Positions 35,740 through 44,571 are shown, numbered from the stretch's first letter. The stretch is DNA of 64,000 nucleotides from Thermoactinomycetaceae bacterium (GCA_025449975.1 JANWIG010000017.1:1-64000); one strand, 5' to 3'. Notes: a model not told the origin generated them from the letters alone. Numbers and translations are program-made.

Positions 35740-36030
35740 GCGAAAGTAATTAGAAAAGACAAGCCTTTCTGGTCATAGCAATGGAGAAGGAGATTAGCGA
35801 GAGATGAAGATAGTTTAAATCCAATGGATGAGAGGAAGATCCTTCATTTTTTGCAACTGAAAGGAGGGAAACTGCTACACGACATAGAATCGATATCCGC
35901 AGTCCAAATCATATGAAATAACAATATAAGCGATAGGAAGAAAGATAGGTAATGATGTGCAAGATCGATGAGGACCCATTTTGCTGATACGATCCGGGAT
36001 ATTTTCTATGTTTTTCGTAGCAGAAAAATA
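35740..36030 (+). other. Unusual 291-base gap inside the bkd operon
   Basis: The gap between E1-beta and E2 has no convincing gene, although other gaps in the operon are 16 to 63 bases. It contains a strong AAAGGAGGG at about 35861-35869 that is not followed by a usable start codon, and the E2 gene itself has a poor ribosome binding site. No terminator hairpin is evident. Confidence 0.55.
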
Positions 36031-37311
36031 ATGACGTTAGACATTCTGATGCCGCAGCTGGGGGAGAGTGTAACAGAGGGCACCATCGTGAAATGGATTA
36101 AAAAGCCTGGAGATACTATTTCAAACTATGAGCCGATTTGCGAAGTTCAAACAGATAAAGTAAATGCGGAAGTACCGGCGACAGAAGCGGGAACCTTGCT
36201 GGAGATTCTAGCTGAAGAAGGAGAAACGGTTGCAGTTGGAGCATTGATTGCTCGGATGCGTCCGGCTAGCAAAGAAGCTGGATCTCAACCAGAAGCTCCT
36301 TCGGATGCAAAGCCCGATCAAAGATCAGAAGAGTCAACTTCAAGCGAAAAATCGTCGATGAAACGACGTTATTCTCCTGCTGTCCTTCGTCTTGCTCAAG
36401 AACATGATCTCGATCTTACCCTCGTAACGGGAACGGGAAGAAGCGGAAGGATTACACGAAAAGATGTTTTGCGGTATCTCCAAGAACGGAAAGGGGCTGT
36501 TGAGGAAAAGAGGGTGATTTCCGATCAACAGGAAACCACACCGAAAACCTTGGAAGTAGCCAAAGTGGAATCCCCCTCCGTACCTGCTAAAGAGAGACCA
36601 GCCGAAAATCTAAAACGGGGCGATACAGAGATTCCGGTCTCTGGGATTCGTCGAACCATTGCCAAGCGGATGGTGAGCAGCTCACAGGAGATTCCCCATG
36701 CTTGGTTGATGATGGAGGTCAATGTGACTGGTTTGGTCGGATTGCGTAATCGATTGAAGCAAGATTTTTTCAAGCGGGAAGGGGTTCGTTTAACTTATCT
36801 ACCTTTCTTTATCAAAGCGGCTATTGATGGTTTAAAAGCGTTCCCTTATTTAAATTCTGTTTGGGAAAATGATAAGATCATTTTGAAAAAGCGCATCAAT
36901 CTTTCTTTGGCAGTCGCGACGGATGAAGCACTTTATGTTCCTGTCATTGCGGATGCCGATGAAAAAAGCATTTTGGGATTGGCACGGGAAATCCATCGTT
37001 TGGTTCAAAAAGTACGGGAGCAAAAATTGGAGCCAGCCGATATTGAAGGAGGTACTTTTACCGTTAATAACACAGGATCATTTGGCTCGATCATTTCTAG
37101 ACCGATTATCAATCCTCCACAAGCAGCGATTATTACGTTTGAGTCGATTGTCAAAAGACCCGTTGTGGTCGATGGAGCGATTGCGGTGCAGGATATGATG
37201 AATATTTGTTTGTCATTTGATCATCGTGTTTTTGATGGACTGATGGCGGGACGGTTTTTAAACTTTGTTAAGCAGCGTTTGGAAGCCTATGATGAAAACA
37301 CGCAGGTATAA
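36031..37311 (+). CDS. bkdB: Branched-chain 2-oxoacid dehydrogenase E2 (dihydrolipoamide acyltransferase)
   Basis: Core of the complex, 426 residues. N-terminal lipoyl domain with Lys43 in TDKVNAE as the lipoylation site, a charged linker, a peripheral subunit-binding domain (about 110-148, YSPAVLRLAQEHDLDLTLVTGTGRSGRITRKDV-like), and a C-terminal catalytic domain ending in SFDHRVFDG with the active-site His and Asp. The ATG at 36031 gives the normal N-terminus (LDILMPQLGESVTEG), but no good ribosome binding site precedes it. The frame is open to 35968. Confidence 0.94.
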   Translation: MTLDILMPQLGESVTEGTIVKWIKKPGDTISNYEPICEVQTDKVNAEVPATEAGTLLEILAEEGETVAVGALIARMRPASKEAGSQPEAPSDAKPDQRSEESTSSEKSSMKRRYSPAVLRLAQEHDLDLTLVTGTGRSGRITRKDVLRYLQERKGAVEEKRVISDQQETTPKTLEVAKVESPSVPAKERPAENLKRGDTEIPVSGIRRTIAKRMVSSSQEIPHAWLMMEVNVTGLVGLRNRLKQDFFKREGVRLTYLPFFIKAAIDGLKAFPYLNSVWENDKIILKKRINLSLAVATDEALYVPVIADADEKSILGLAREIHRLVQKVREQKLEPADIEGGTFTVNNTGSFGSIISRPIINPPQAAIITFESIVKRPVVVDGAIAVQDMMNICLSFDHRVFDGLMAGRFLNFVKQRLEAYDENTQV

Positions 37312-37325
37312 TAAAGCGTACAGGG

Positions 37326-37362
37326 GCCTATTTCCGCCCAACGCTAGGGAATAGGCTTCTTT
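37326..37362 (+). terminator. Terminator of the bkd operon
   Basis: GCCTATTTCC (37326-37335) pairs with GGGAATAGGC (37347-37356), followed by TTCTTT. Confidence 0.7.
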
Positions 37363-37411
37363 GCGGCGGAGCGAAAGAATGAGCTACAGTCTTTAGGAGA
37401 GGGAGGAAGTA

Positions 37412-38083
37412 ATGTTTGTCGTAAAACCGTTGGGGATGCTTTCTTATCAGGAAGCATGGGAGTTGCAGAAAAAGTTGGTTCAACAAATTGATCAAGAAAA
37501 TAAGCCCAATCATCTTTTGCTATTGGAACATCCCCATACCATTACGATGGGGAGAGGAACACATTCCGAAAATTTACTTCTCAGTCCCAAGGAGTATAAG
37601 CAGCAGGGAATCGAAGTGGTAGAAATCGATCGGGGTGGAGATGTTACTTACCATGGACCAGGACAATTGGTCGGCTATCCTCTCTTCCATTTGGGGGAAC
37701 GTGGGAATGATGCGCATCAATACTTGCGTGATTTAGAAGAAGTGATTATTCGGGCTCTGGCTCAGTTTGCGATCCGCGCAGGAAGAAAAGAAGGATATAC
37801 CGGTGTTTGGGTGGGTGAGCAAAAAGTAGCAGCGATTGGTGTCAAGTTTAATCGTGGACGAAAAAGACGTGGATACATTACTAGCCATGGCTTTGCGCTA
37901 AATGTACATACGGATTTACGCTATTTTCAAACGATCATTCCTTGTGGCATTACGCAATATGGCGTTAGCTCTCTTAGAGAGCTAGTCGGCGAGGAGATTT
38001 CGATGGAGCAAGTGATTTCAGCAATCATTCATGGTTTTGAACAGGTTTTTAACTGGCAATCCATTTCTGTAACTTCTCAATAA
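37412..38083 (+). CDS. lipB: Lipoyl(octanoyl) transferase LipB
   Basis: Transfers octanoate from acyl carrier protein to lipoyl domains such as that of BkdB. The 223 residues carry the LipB signature RGGDVTYHGPGQLVGYP, KVAAIGVKFNRGRKRRGYITSHGFALNV with the catalytic lysine, and the catalytic cysteine in IPCGITQYG. This is true LipB, not the LipM/LipL type used by B. subtilis. AGAGGGAGGAAGT precedes the ATG. It lies directly after the bkd operon but behind a terminator. Confidence 0.92.
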   Translation: MFVVKPLGMLSYQEAWELQKKLVQQIDQENKPNHLLLLEHPHTITMGRGTHSENLLLSPKEYKQQGIEVVEIDRGGDVTYHGPGQLVGYPLFHLGERGNDAHQYLRDLEEVIIRALAQFAIRAGRKEGYTGVWVGEQKVAAIGVKFNRGRKRRGYITSHGFALNVHTDLRYFQTIIPCGITQYGVSSLRELVGEEISMEQVISAIIHGFEQVFNWQSISVTSQ

Positions 38084-38101
38084 TAGGAATCGATATTCGA
38101 A

Positions 38102-38140
38102 CACTAGGAGGGGAAAGCATGCCCCTCCTAGTGGCGTTTA
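38102..38140 (+). terminator. Terminator of lipB
   Basis: A perfect 12-bp stem (CACTAGGAGGGG with CCCCTCCTAGTG) has an 8-base loop and is followed by GCGTTT. Confidence 0.8.
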
Positions 38141-38390
38141 AGAGGAAAGATGAAAATAGAAGGATGATCCATCGAGATAAAAACCGGATGAGACGAACTG
38201 TTATTTTTGTCGTTTTTTTAAAACAATATCGATAGATGCAACAACTTTATTTTTATTCAATTTGTTATTGGTATCATATGATTTATAAAATATAATAGGA
38301 GACAGAAGGCAAATTAAATTCATTATGTTTTTTCTTAAAAGAGGAATTTATCCTAATTATTGTAAGGAGTGATAGAAGCCAATAAATAAA
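38141..38390. other. AT-rich gap after lipB
   Basis: Very AT-rich, no reading frame with a ribosome binding site on either strand that I can support. It ends at the terminator of the minus-strand microprotein gene. Confidence 0.5.
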
Positions 38391-38426
38391 AATTAAAAGG
38401 CTTTTATCAAAGATAAAAGCCTTTTA
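38391..38426 (-). terminator. Terminator of the 59-residue minus-strand gene
   Basis: ATTAAAAGGCTTTTATC and GATAAAAGCCTTTTAAT form a perfect 17-bp stem with an AAA loop. Read on the minus strand it is followed by TTTTTATTT; on the plus strand it has no T-run. Confidence 0.8.
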
Positions 38427-38442
38427 ATAGGGAGTAAGTAAA

Positions 38443-38622
38443 TTATTGCAGTCCGATAATGAGGTCATAGAGAGCGAGACCCGTGATCCCGATTAATCCA
38501 AGGGTGAGAATACCGCCGATGACGAAGCCAGGTTTGTTTCCGCTTTTTTTGTTGTTTAGCGTACCGATGATGGCAAGAATACTACAGATGAGTAGTAGAG
38601 GTTCCATAAAATGCTCGATCAT
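38443..38622 (-). CDS. Small two-helix membrane protein, unknown
   Basis: Read from the minus strand: 59 residues starting MIEHFMEPLLLICSIL and ending LYDLIIGLQ. There are two hydrophobic helices (about 7-21 and 33-57) joined by a polar NNKKSGNKPG turn. GGAGGAAGAGG lies just before the ATG, and a strong minus-strand terminator follows, so this looks like a real gene. I do not recognise the family. Confidence 0.65.
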   Translation of the reverse strand: MIEHFMEPLLLICSILAIIGTLNNKKSGNKPGFVIGGILTLGLIGITGLALYDLIIGLQ

Positions 38623-38715
38623 AGCCCTCTTCCTCCATTCTTTAGATTTGTCAAAGACTTCACAAACTCATTAACAAGTATAATTCATTTTGCGATAAAA
38701 GAACAGAGTTTGAAA

Positions 38716-38811
38716 TTATTGTAACATAAACGCGGCTCCACTAATCAATGTGGTCAATAAAAATGAGACAATAACAATGAAAATTACTAATTTCATCCAC
38801 TTGCTTTTCAA
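38716..38811 (-). CDS. Prli42-like single-helix microprotein
   Basis: Only 31 residues: a basic start (KSKWMK), one hydrophobic helix (LVIFIVIVSFLLTTLISG) and a short end (AAFMLQ). It begins with TTG, with GAGGTG six bases upstream, and ends with TAA. Length, basic N-terminus and the LLTTLISGAAFM helix resemble Prli42, the membrane anchor of the stressosome in Listeria and other Bacillales. The resemblance is from memory of the family; no stressosome genes are in the window. It lies divergent from the mutase operon. Confidence 0.6.
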   Translation of the reverse strand: MKSKWMKLVIFIVIVSFLLTTLISGAAFMLQ

Positions 38812-38992
38812 GTGACTCACCTCAACTTATTATTCTACTGAAAGGGGGAAATTATTGTCTAGGGTAAAAAGGTGGCGAATTTTTACAATCAATTGGATAA
38901 AAAATCTCTTTATTCTTAGTGCGAAAAACGCATCTTAATTTGTTATATTAGGAATATGAAAGCGTTTAGATGATAATAAAGGAGGAAATTTA

Positions 38993-40645
38993 ATGAGTCA
39001 ATCAGCATGGCAAGAGCGACGAGAAAAATGGGAAGAAAAAACGGAAAAACAATTAAGTCGTTTTCCAGAAAGAAAAGAGTCCTTTGTTACTTCGTCAGGG
39101 ATCGAAGTGAAGCGTCTGTATGCGCCGGAGAATGTGGATGAACACACAGAGCAAGAGATTTCCCTGCCAGGTGAATTTCCATATACACGTGGAATTCGTC
39201 CCAGTATGTATCGGAGTCGATTTTGGACAATGCGTCAATATGCCGGTTTTGGTTCGGCAAAAGAGACCAATAAACGATTCCGCTATTTGTTGGAACAAGG
39301 GCAGACCGGTTTAAGTGTCGCCTTCGATTTACCCACGCAAATTGGCTATGATTCCGATGACCCGATGGCAGCAGGAGAAGTTGGTAAAGTAGGAGTGGCG
39401 ATTGATTCACTGGAAGATATGGAAGTTCTTTTGGATGGAATTCCTTTGGATCGCGTCAGTACTTCGATGACCATCAATGCTCCCGCCTCGATCTTGTTGG
39501 CGATGTATATCGCGGTTGCTGAAAAACAAGGTGTTTCAAGCAAACAGATTACAGGGACGATTCAAAACGATATTTTAAAAGAATATATTGCACGAGGAAC
39601 CTATATTTTCCCACCTGCTCCGTCGATGCGTCTCATTACCGATATTTTCGCTTACTGTAGTGAAGAAGTTCCTAAATGGAACACGATTAGTATCAGTGGA
39701 TATCATATTCGCGAAGCGGGCTCCACAGCTGTTCAGGAGATTGCTTTTACCTTGGCCGATGGAATCGCATATGTGGAAGCAGCGCTTCAGGCAGGTCTAG
39801 ATATTGATCAGTTTGCCCCACGCTTGTCCTTTTTCTTTAATGCACATAACCACTTCTTTGAAGAAATTGCTAAGTTCCGTGCAGCTCGTCGCGTTTGGGC
39901 TAAAATAATGAAAGAGCGTTTTCATGCAACGAACGAACGCTCGCTCCAGCTGCGTTTCCATACACAAACGGGTGGATCGACGCTGACCGCTCAACAACCA
40001 GACAACAATATCGTTCGGGTGACCTTACAAGCTTTGGCAGCTGTGTTAGGCGGAACACAAAGCTTGCATACCAATTCCCGTGACGAAGCTTTGGCGTTGC
40101 CAACCGAAGATTCTGCTCGGATCGCTCTGCGCACACAACAGATCATCGCTTATGAAAGTGGCGTAGCGGATACACCTGATCCACTCGGTGGTTCTTATTA
40201 TATCGAAGAACTGACCGATCAGATTGAGAAGGGCGTATGGGAATATATCCAGCGCATTGATGAAATGGGTGGCGCTGTTCAGGCGATCGAGCAAGGATTT
40301 ATGCAACGGGAAATCCATCGTGTTGCTTTGGAAACGCAACGCAAGATTGAAGACGGTTCCGAAATCGTGGTTGGAATGAATCGTTTCCGCGTAGAAAACG
40401 AGGTTCCACCGCAATTGTTACGTGTTGATCCTGCTCTGGGTGAAGAGCAAGTCAAACGGCTTGAGCAACTTCGTGCGAAGAGAAATGGGGCTGAAGTAGA
40501 AGAAAGCCTAGCACGTTTAAAAGCAGCTGCGGAAGGAACCGATAATTTAATGCCTCATATTCTGCATGCGGTAAAAGCGTATGCAACCATTGGAGAAATA
40601 TGCAATACATTACGAGAAGTTTTTGGCGAATATCGCCCAGTATAA
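38993..40645 (+). CDS. mutB: Methylmalonyl-CoA mutase, large (catalytic) subunit
   Basis: Adenosylcobalamin-dependent rearrangement of methylmalonyl-CoA to succinyl-CoA. The 550 residues hold only the substrate-binding barrel; the cobalamin domain is the separate next gene. Tyr83 in MRQYAGFG and Arg201 in [10 protein letters not shown] lie 118 residues apart and match the Tyr/Arg pair that selects methylmalonyl-CoA; isobutyryl-CoA mutases have Phe and Gln. [15 protein letters not shown] and [22 protein letters not shown] are further family motifs. AAAGGAGG precedes the ATG. First gene of a propionyl-CoA pathway operon. Confidence 0.9.
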   Translation: MSQSAWQERREKWEEKTEKQLSRFPERKESFVTSSGIEVKRLYAPENVDEHTEQEISLPGEFPYTRGIRPSMYRSRFWTMRQYAGFGSAKETNKRFRYLLEQGQTGLSVAFDLPTQIGYDSDDPMAAGEVGKVGVAIDSLEDMEVLLDGIPLDRVSTSMTINAPASILLAMYIAVAEKQGVSSKQITGTIQNDILKEYIARGTYIFPPAPSMRLITDIFAYCSEEVPKWNTISISGYHIREAGSTAVQEIAFTLADGIAYVEAALQAGLDIDQFAPRLSFFFNAHNHFFEEIAKFRAARRVWAKIMKERFHATNERSLQLRFHTQTGGSTLTAQQPDNNIVRVTLQALAAVLGGTQSLHTNSRDEALALPTEDSARIALRTQQIIAYESGVADTPDPLGGSYYIEELTDQIEKGVWEYIQRIDEMGGAVQAIEQGFMQREIHRVALETQRKIEDGSEIVVGMNRFRVENEVPPQLLRVDPALGEEQVKRLEQLRAKRNGAEVEESLARLKAAAEGTDNLMPHILHAVKAYATIGEICNTLREVFGEYRPV

Positions 40646-40666
40646 ACCCTAAAGGAGAGAAGTTTG

Positions 40667-41080
40667 ATGAATAATCAACCAATTCGTGTGCTGATTGCTA
40701 AACCCGGTTTAGATGGACACGACCGCGGTGCCCTCATTATTGCCCAATCACTCCGAGACGAAGGAATGGAAGTGATTTATACCGGCCTTCGACAAACGCC
40801 TGCCCAAATTGTCGCCACAGCTATTCAGGAGGACGTCGATGTCATCGGTCTATCTTGTTTATCTGGAGCGCACAATGAGCTTTTTCCAGAAGTAACTCGC
40901 TTGTTAAGAGAAGAGAAAGCAGACGATATTATCGTAATTGGTGGTGGAATTATTCCACAAGAAGATATTCCATTCCTGCTTGAGAGCGGAATCAAGTCGA
41001 TCTTTACTCCTGGTACGACGACCAAAGAAACCGCTGATTTTATCCGTCAGGCTGTTAGAGAAAGAGAGGAAGACCAATGA
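40667..41080 (+). CDS. Methylmalonyl-CoA mutase, cobalamin-binding subunit
   Basis: B12-binding chain of 137 residues. The DxHxxG motif that supplies the cobalt-coordinating histidine is present as DGHDRG near residues 17-22, and IGLSCLSGAH and VIGGGIIP complete the binding fold. AAAGGAGAG precedes the ATG at 40667 (an in-frame TTG is one codon earlier). Its stop overlaps the epimerase start by four bases. Confidence 0.94.
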   Translation: MNNQPIRVLIAKPGLDGHDRGALIIAQSLRDEGMEVIYTGLRQTPAQIVATAIQEDVDVIGLSCLSGAHNELFPEVTRLLREEKADDIIVIGGGIIPQEDIPFLLESGIKSIFTPGTTTKETADFIRQAVREREEDQ

Positions 41081-41502
41081 GTGTTTCTCCTAAAAAGATC
41101 AGTCATATCGGTGTTGCTGTTAGGAATTTAGAAGAAGCGATTCCTTGGTATCGTGATCAGTTGGGGCTGGAATTTGAAGGAATTGAAGTAGTAGAAACGG
41201 AAAAAGTTCGAGTCGCATTTTTCCGGATCGGTGAAAGTCGGATTGAATTGCTGGAACCGACTTCAGCAGATAGCACCATGGCAAAATATCTTGAAAAACG
41301 AGGGGAAGGAATTCATCATATTGCACTGGAAGTGGAGGACTTGCCCGCGCGTCTACAAAGTCTCAAAGAGAATGGAATCCGTTTAATTCATGAGCATCCA
41401 AAGCCTGGCGCACATCAGATGAATATTGCCTTTTTGCATCCCAAATCCACTGGTGGGGTGTTATTGGAATTGTGTGAACCAAACTCGAAAAACTTGGGGT
41501 GA
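41077..41502 (+). CDS. mce: Methylmalonyl-CoA epimerase
   Basis: Interconverts the S and R forms of methylmalonyl-CoA so that the carboxylase product can enter the mutase. It is a VOC-fold protein of 141 residues, with ISHIGVAVRNLEEAIPWYRDQLGLEFEG at the start and HHIALEVEDLP in the middle; His and Glu residues (SHIGV, RIELLEP, HHIAL, LELCEP) form the metal site. It overlaps the preceding gene (ATGA), which indicates coupling. Confidence 0.94.
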   Translation: MSVSPKKISHIGVAVRNLEEAIPWYRDQLGLEFEGIEVVETEKVRVAFFRIGESRIELLEPTSADSTMAKYLEKRGEGIHHIALEVEDLPARLQSLKENGIRLIHEHPKPGAHQMNIAFLHPKSTGGVLLELCEPNSKNLG

Positions 41503-41508
41503 TCAATC

Positions 41509-43059
41509 ATGGATATGATGAGCAAAATTGAAGAACTAAGACAACGCAGAGAAAAAATAGAGCAAGGTGGCGGAGAAAAAAGGATCCAGGCGCAACATGA
41601 CCGGGGCAAGTTGACTGCGCGTGAACGGATTGAAATCCTATTGGATGATCATACATTTGTTGAATTAAATCCCTTTATCGAACACCGGGGAACCCACTTT
41701 GGTTTGGATCAGATGGAAGCACCTGGTGAAGGGGTTGTTACCGGTTATGGTAAAATTCACGGACGGCTGGTTTATGTATTTGCCCAAGACTTTACCGTTT
41801 TTGGTGGGGCTCTTGGCGAAATGCATGCCTTGAAGATCGCGCGAATTATGGATCTAGCAGCCAAGAACGGTGCCCCGATTATTGGTCTAAATGATTCAGG
41901 GGGAGCGCGGATTCAAGAAGGTGTCGTTTCATTGGATGGTTATGGTCATGTTTTTTACCGTAACTCGATCTATTCCGGCGTGATTCCCCAAATTTCGGTG
42001 ATTATGGGTCCTTGTGCTGGTGGTGCTGTCTATTCACCAGCGATTACCGACTTTGTCTTTATGGTTGAAAATACCAGCCAGATGTTTATTACCGGTCCGA
42101 AAGTAATTGAGACCGTAACCAAGGAGAAAATCTCTCCAGAAAACTTAGGTGGAGCCAAAGTACATGCTTCAGTCAGTGGAAACGTTCATTTTACGGCCGA
42201 ATCTGAGTCGGAAGTGCTTGATCAAGTACGGCAGTTAATCAGTTATTTGCCACAAAATAATGCAGAGGATGCACCGAGTATTTACCATAAGGTAGAAGAG
42301 GATGAATGGGTGGAAGAATTGGCTGAAGTTGTTCCGGTTGAAGGAACCAAGGTGTATGATGTCCACGAAGTGATCAGACTGGTTGTCGATGATGGTGAAT
42401 TTATGGAAGTTCATGCCAAGTTCGCTAAAAACTCTGTGGTGGGGTTTGGACGAATTGCCGGTAGAACGGTAGGAATTATCGCTAACCAACCGAAGTTTAT
42501 GGCTGGGGTCTTAGATATTGACTCCTCTGATAAAATCAGCCGCTTTATTCGTTTTTGTGACTGTTTTAACATTCCATTGATTACTTTTGAAGATGTAACG
42601 GGCTTTTTACCAGGAGTCAACCAAGAGCATCGGGGCATCATTCGACATGGAGCGAAAATTTTGTATGCGTATTCAGAAGCTACGGTTCCAAAAATTACAG
42701 TTATTCTTCGGAAAGCATATGGTGGTGCATATGTAGCGCTCAATAGTAAAGCCATCGGAGCAGATCTGGTCCTTGCTTGGCCAAGTGCAGAAATCGCTGT
42801 GATGGGGCCAAATGGAGCAGCAAATATTATTTTCCGTCGGGAAATCGAAGAAAGCGACAACCCAGAACAAACCCGAATGGAGAAAATCGAAGAGTATAAA
42901 GAAAAATTTGCCAATCCTTATGTTGCAGCAGCCATGGGAATGGTGGATGATGTGATCGATCCGCGAGAAACGAGACAAAAATTGATTAGTGCGTTAGAAA
43001 TGTTAAGCAATAAGCAAGAAGCACGTTTACCTAAAAAACATGGAAATATTCCTTTATAA
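41509..43059 (+). CDS. Acyl-CoA (propionyl-CoA) carboxylase beta subunit
   Basis: Carboxyltransferase of 516 residues, YqjD-like. Both crotonase-like halves are present, with LNDSGGARIQEGVVSL and GPCAGGAVYSP in the first and FEDVTGFLPG and RKAYGGAYVALNSK in the second. In this operon the product would supply methylmalonyl-CoA from propionyl-CoA. A matching alpha (biotin) subunit is not adjacent; AccB/AccC at 11 kb or a distant gene could serve. GGGGTGATCAATC precedes the ATG. Confidence 0.92.
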   Translation: MDMMSKIEELRQRREKIEQGGGEKRIQAQHDRGKLTARERIEILLDDHTFVELNPFIEHRGTHFGLDQMEAPGEGVVTGYGKIHGRLVYVFAQDFTVFGGALGEMHALKIARIMDLAAKNGAPIIGLNDSGGARIQEGVVSLDGYGHVFYRNSIYSGVIPQISVIMGPCAGGAVYSPAITDFVFMVENTSQMFITGPKVIETVTKEKISPENLGGAKVHASVSGNVHFTAESESEVLDQVRQLISYLPQNNAEDAPSIYHKVEEDEWVEELAEVVPVEGTKVYDVHEVIRLVVDDGEFMEVHAKFAKNSVVGFGRIAGRTVGIIANQPKFMAGVLDIDSSDKISRFIRFCDCFNIPLITFEDVTGFLPGVNQEHRGIIRHGAKILYAYSEATVPKITVILRKAYGGAYVALNSKAIGADLVLAWPSAEIAVMGPNGAANIIFRREIEESDNPEQTRMEKIEEYKEKFANPYVAAAMGMVDDVIDPRETRQKLISALEMLSNKQEARLPKKHGNIPL

Positions 43060-43135
43060 AAACCTTCGTTTGGGATGCTATGCTTACATAGCGAAAAGAA
43101 AAAACGGGGAAATGGGAAACAAGGAGGCAGCAAAG

Positions 43136-43288
43136 ATGGGAAAACGAGAAGTGATATTTTTCAAAAAAGCGGGTTCTCACTCCGAGTGGAAAGAGAAAGG
43201 ACGCAGTAAATTGCGGATCAGTGCGATTAGAAATTCATTCAAATTGGGATGGAAAGTGGGAAAAAATAGTCAGTTGATCGGAAAATAG
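43136..43288 (+). CDS. Small basic protein, unknown
   Basis: Protein of 50 residues, very rich in Lys and Arg (MGKREVIFFKKAG, then SEWKEKGRSKLR). It has no membrane helix and no domain I recognise. AAGGAGG lies eight bases before the ATG at 43136, which is a strong signal. The frame is open back into the carboxylase gene. It lies 76 bases after the carboxylase and may be the last gene of that operon. Confidence 0.55.
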   Translation: MGKREVIFFKKAGSHSEWKEKGRSKLRISAIRNSFKLGWKVGKNSQLIGK

Positions 43289-43333
43289 AAATAGGACCAA
43301 AGTCATGAATGGTGGATTTCCTCAAATAAATCC

Positions 43334-43361
43334 TTGACACAGTTGGACTTATAAATATTGT
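43334..43361 (+). promoter_or_regulatory. Possible sigma-A promoter of the M20 peptidase gene
   Basis: TTGACA (43334-43339) is a perfect -35. A -10-like TATTGT follows after 16 bases, which is a weaker match. Confidence 0.4.
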
Positions 43362-43410
43362 AGTAGTAGAATATATAGACATAATGTTGGCGAAATATGG
43401 AGGAATCACC

Positions 43411-44571
43411 ATGATTAATGAACAGCGTCTATTGGAGGAATTTTTAGAACTAGTTCAGACAGATAGCGAAACTGGACATGAACGAAAGATCTGCGACTTA
43501 CTTACAAGTAAATTGACCGAGCTCGGTTTTGATGTGGTTGAAGATCATGCCGCCTCTGTGACGGGACATGAGGCAGGCAATCTCATTGCCACATTACCAG
43601 GCAACATCACTTCGGAACCTGCTTTTTTCTTTACGGCTCATATGGATACAGTGACTCCTGGCATAGGAGTAAAGCCGATTATTCAGGACGGATACGTGAC
43701 TTCTGACGGAACCACGATTTTAGGTAGCGATGATAAGGCAGGACTTGCTGCGATCTTGGAAGGGATTCGGGTGATTCAAGAACAGGGGATTCTCCATAGT
43801 ACCATTCAATTGATTTTGACGATTGGAGAAGAATCCGGTTTAAAGGGATCGCGCCATTTGGATTCTTCGTTAATTCATGCAGAATATGGATTTGCTCTCG
43901 ATTCCAATGGACCGGTAGGAGAAATTATTACCGCTGCTCCAGCACAAGTGAAAATGCGCGCATCCATTTTTGGGAAATCGGCCCATGCTGGAGTCAATCC
44001 GGAAGATGGAGTCAGTGCGATCCAGATCGCCAGTCGGGCGATTTCGAAAATGTCGCTGGGAAGAATCGATCATGAGACGACAGCCAATATCGGACGATTC
44101 CAGGGAGGACAAGCGACCAACATCGTTCCCGATTTCGTTGAGGTTCTTGCCGAAGCGCGTAGCCGAAATGAGCTAAAACTAAAAGCACAAGTAGCGAAAA
44201 TGAAGCAGGCTTTCCAAACAGCAGCACAAGAGCTAGGTGGTGAAGTCTCGGTAGAAGTGGAAAACTTATATCCTGGATTTCATTTTCGAACGACAGATCT
44301 TGTGGTTCAAAAAGCGATTGCTGCTGTGGAAAGAATCGGCCGTCAGCCACAAATCGGTGCGAGTGGTGGGGGAAGTGATGCAAATATCTTATCAGGAATG
44401 GGGATTCCTACCGTCAATTTAGGCATTGGGTATGAAAATATTCATACAACCAATGAGAGAATGCCAATTGCTGAGTTGAATAAAGCAGCGGAATTGGTTG
44501 TTGCTTTAGTAGAAGAGTGTTCGAAGGAACTGGCTCTGACTACGACAAGCGCAGAATCTTCTATAAGCTAA
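43411..44571 (+). CDS. M20-family metallopeptidase (PepT-like, YqjE-like)
   Basis: Zinc-dependent aminopeptidase or deacylase of 386 residues. Metal and catalytic residues are visible in TAHMDTV (His, Asp), GSDDKAG, and TIGEESGLKGS (Glu pair); SAHAGVNPEDG begins the dimerisation domain, and GASGGGSDANIL lies near the end. B. subtilis YqjE, a close type, also lies next to the yqjD carboxylase gene. The ATG at 43411 follows TGGAGG; the frame is open nine codons further. The substrate is not predictable. Confidence 0.88.
   Translation: MINEQRLLEEFLELVQTDSETGHERKICDLLTSKLTELGFDVVEDHAASVTGHEAGNLIATLPGNITSEPAFFFTAHMDTVTPGIGVKPIIQDGYVTSDGTTILGSDDKAGLAAILEGIRVIQEQGILHSTIQLILTIGEESGLKGSRHLDSSLIHAEYGFALDSNGPVGEIITAAPAQVKMRASIFGKSAHAGVNPEDGVSAIQIASRAISKMSLGRIDHETTANIGRFQGGQATNIVPDFVEVLAEARSRNELKLKAQVAKMKQAFQTAAQELGGEVSVEVENLYPGFHFRTTDLVVQKAIAAVERIGRQPQIGASGGGSDANILSGMGIPTVNLGIGYENIHTTNERMPIAELNKAAELVVALVEECSKELALTTTSAESSIS

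Noticed and set aside
39185-39215. Apparent loss of the substrate-specificity tyrosine of methylmalonyl-CoA mutase (an Arg in RGIRPSMY).
   Set aside because: The specificity Tyr and Arg must be 118 residues apart. That spacing fits Tyr83 (RQYAGF) and Arg201 (ARGTYIF), both present; the RGIRPSMY position is a different site.
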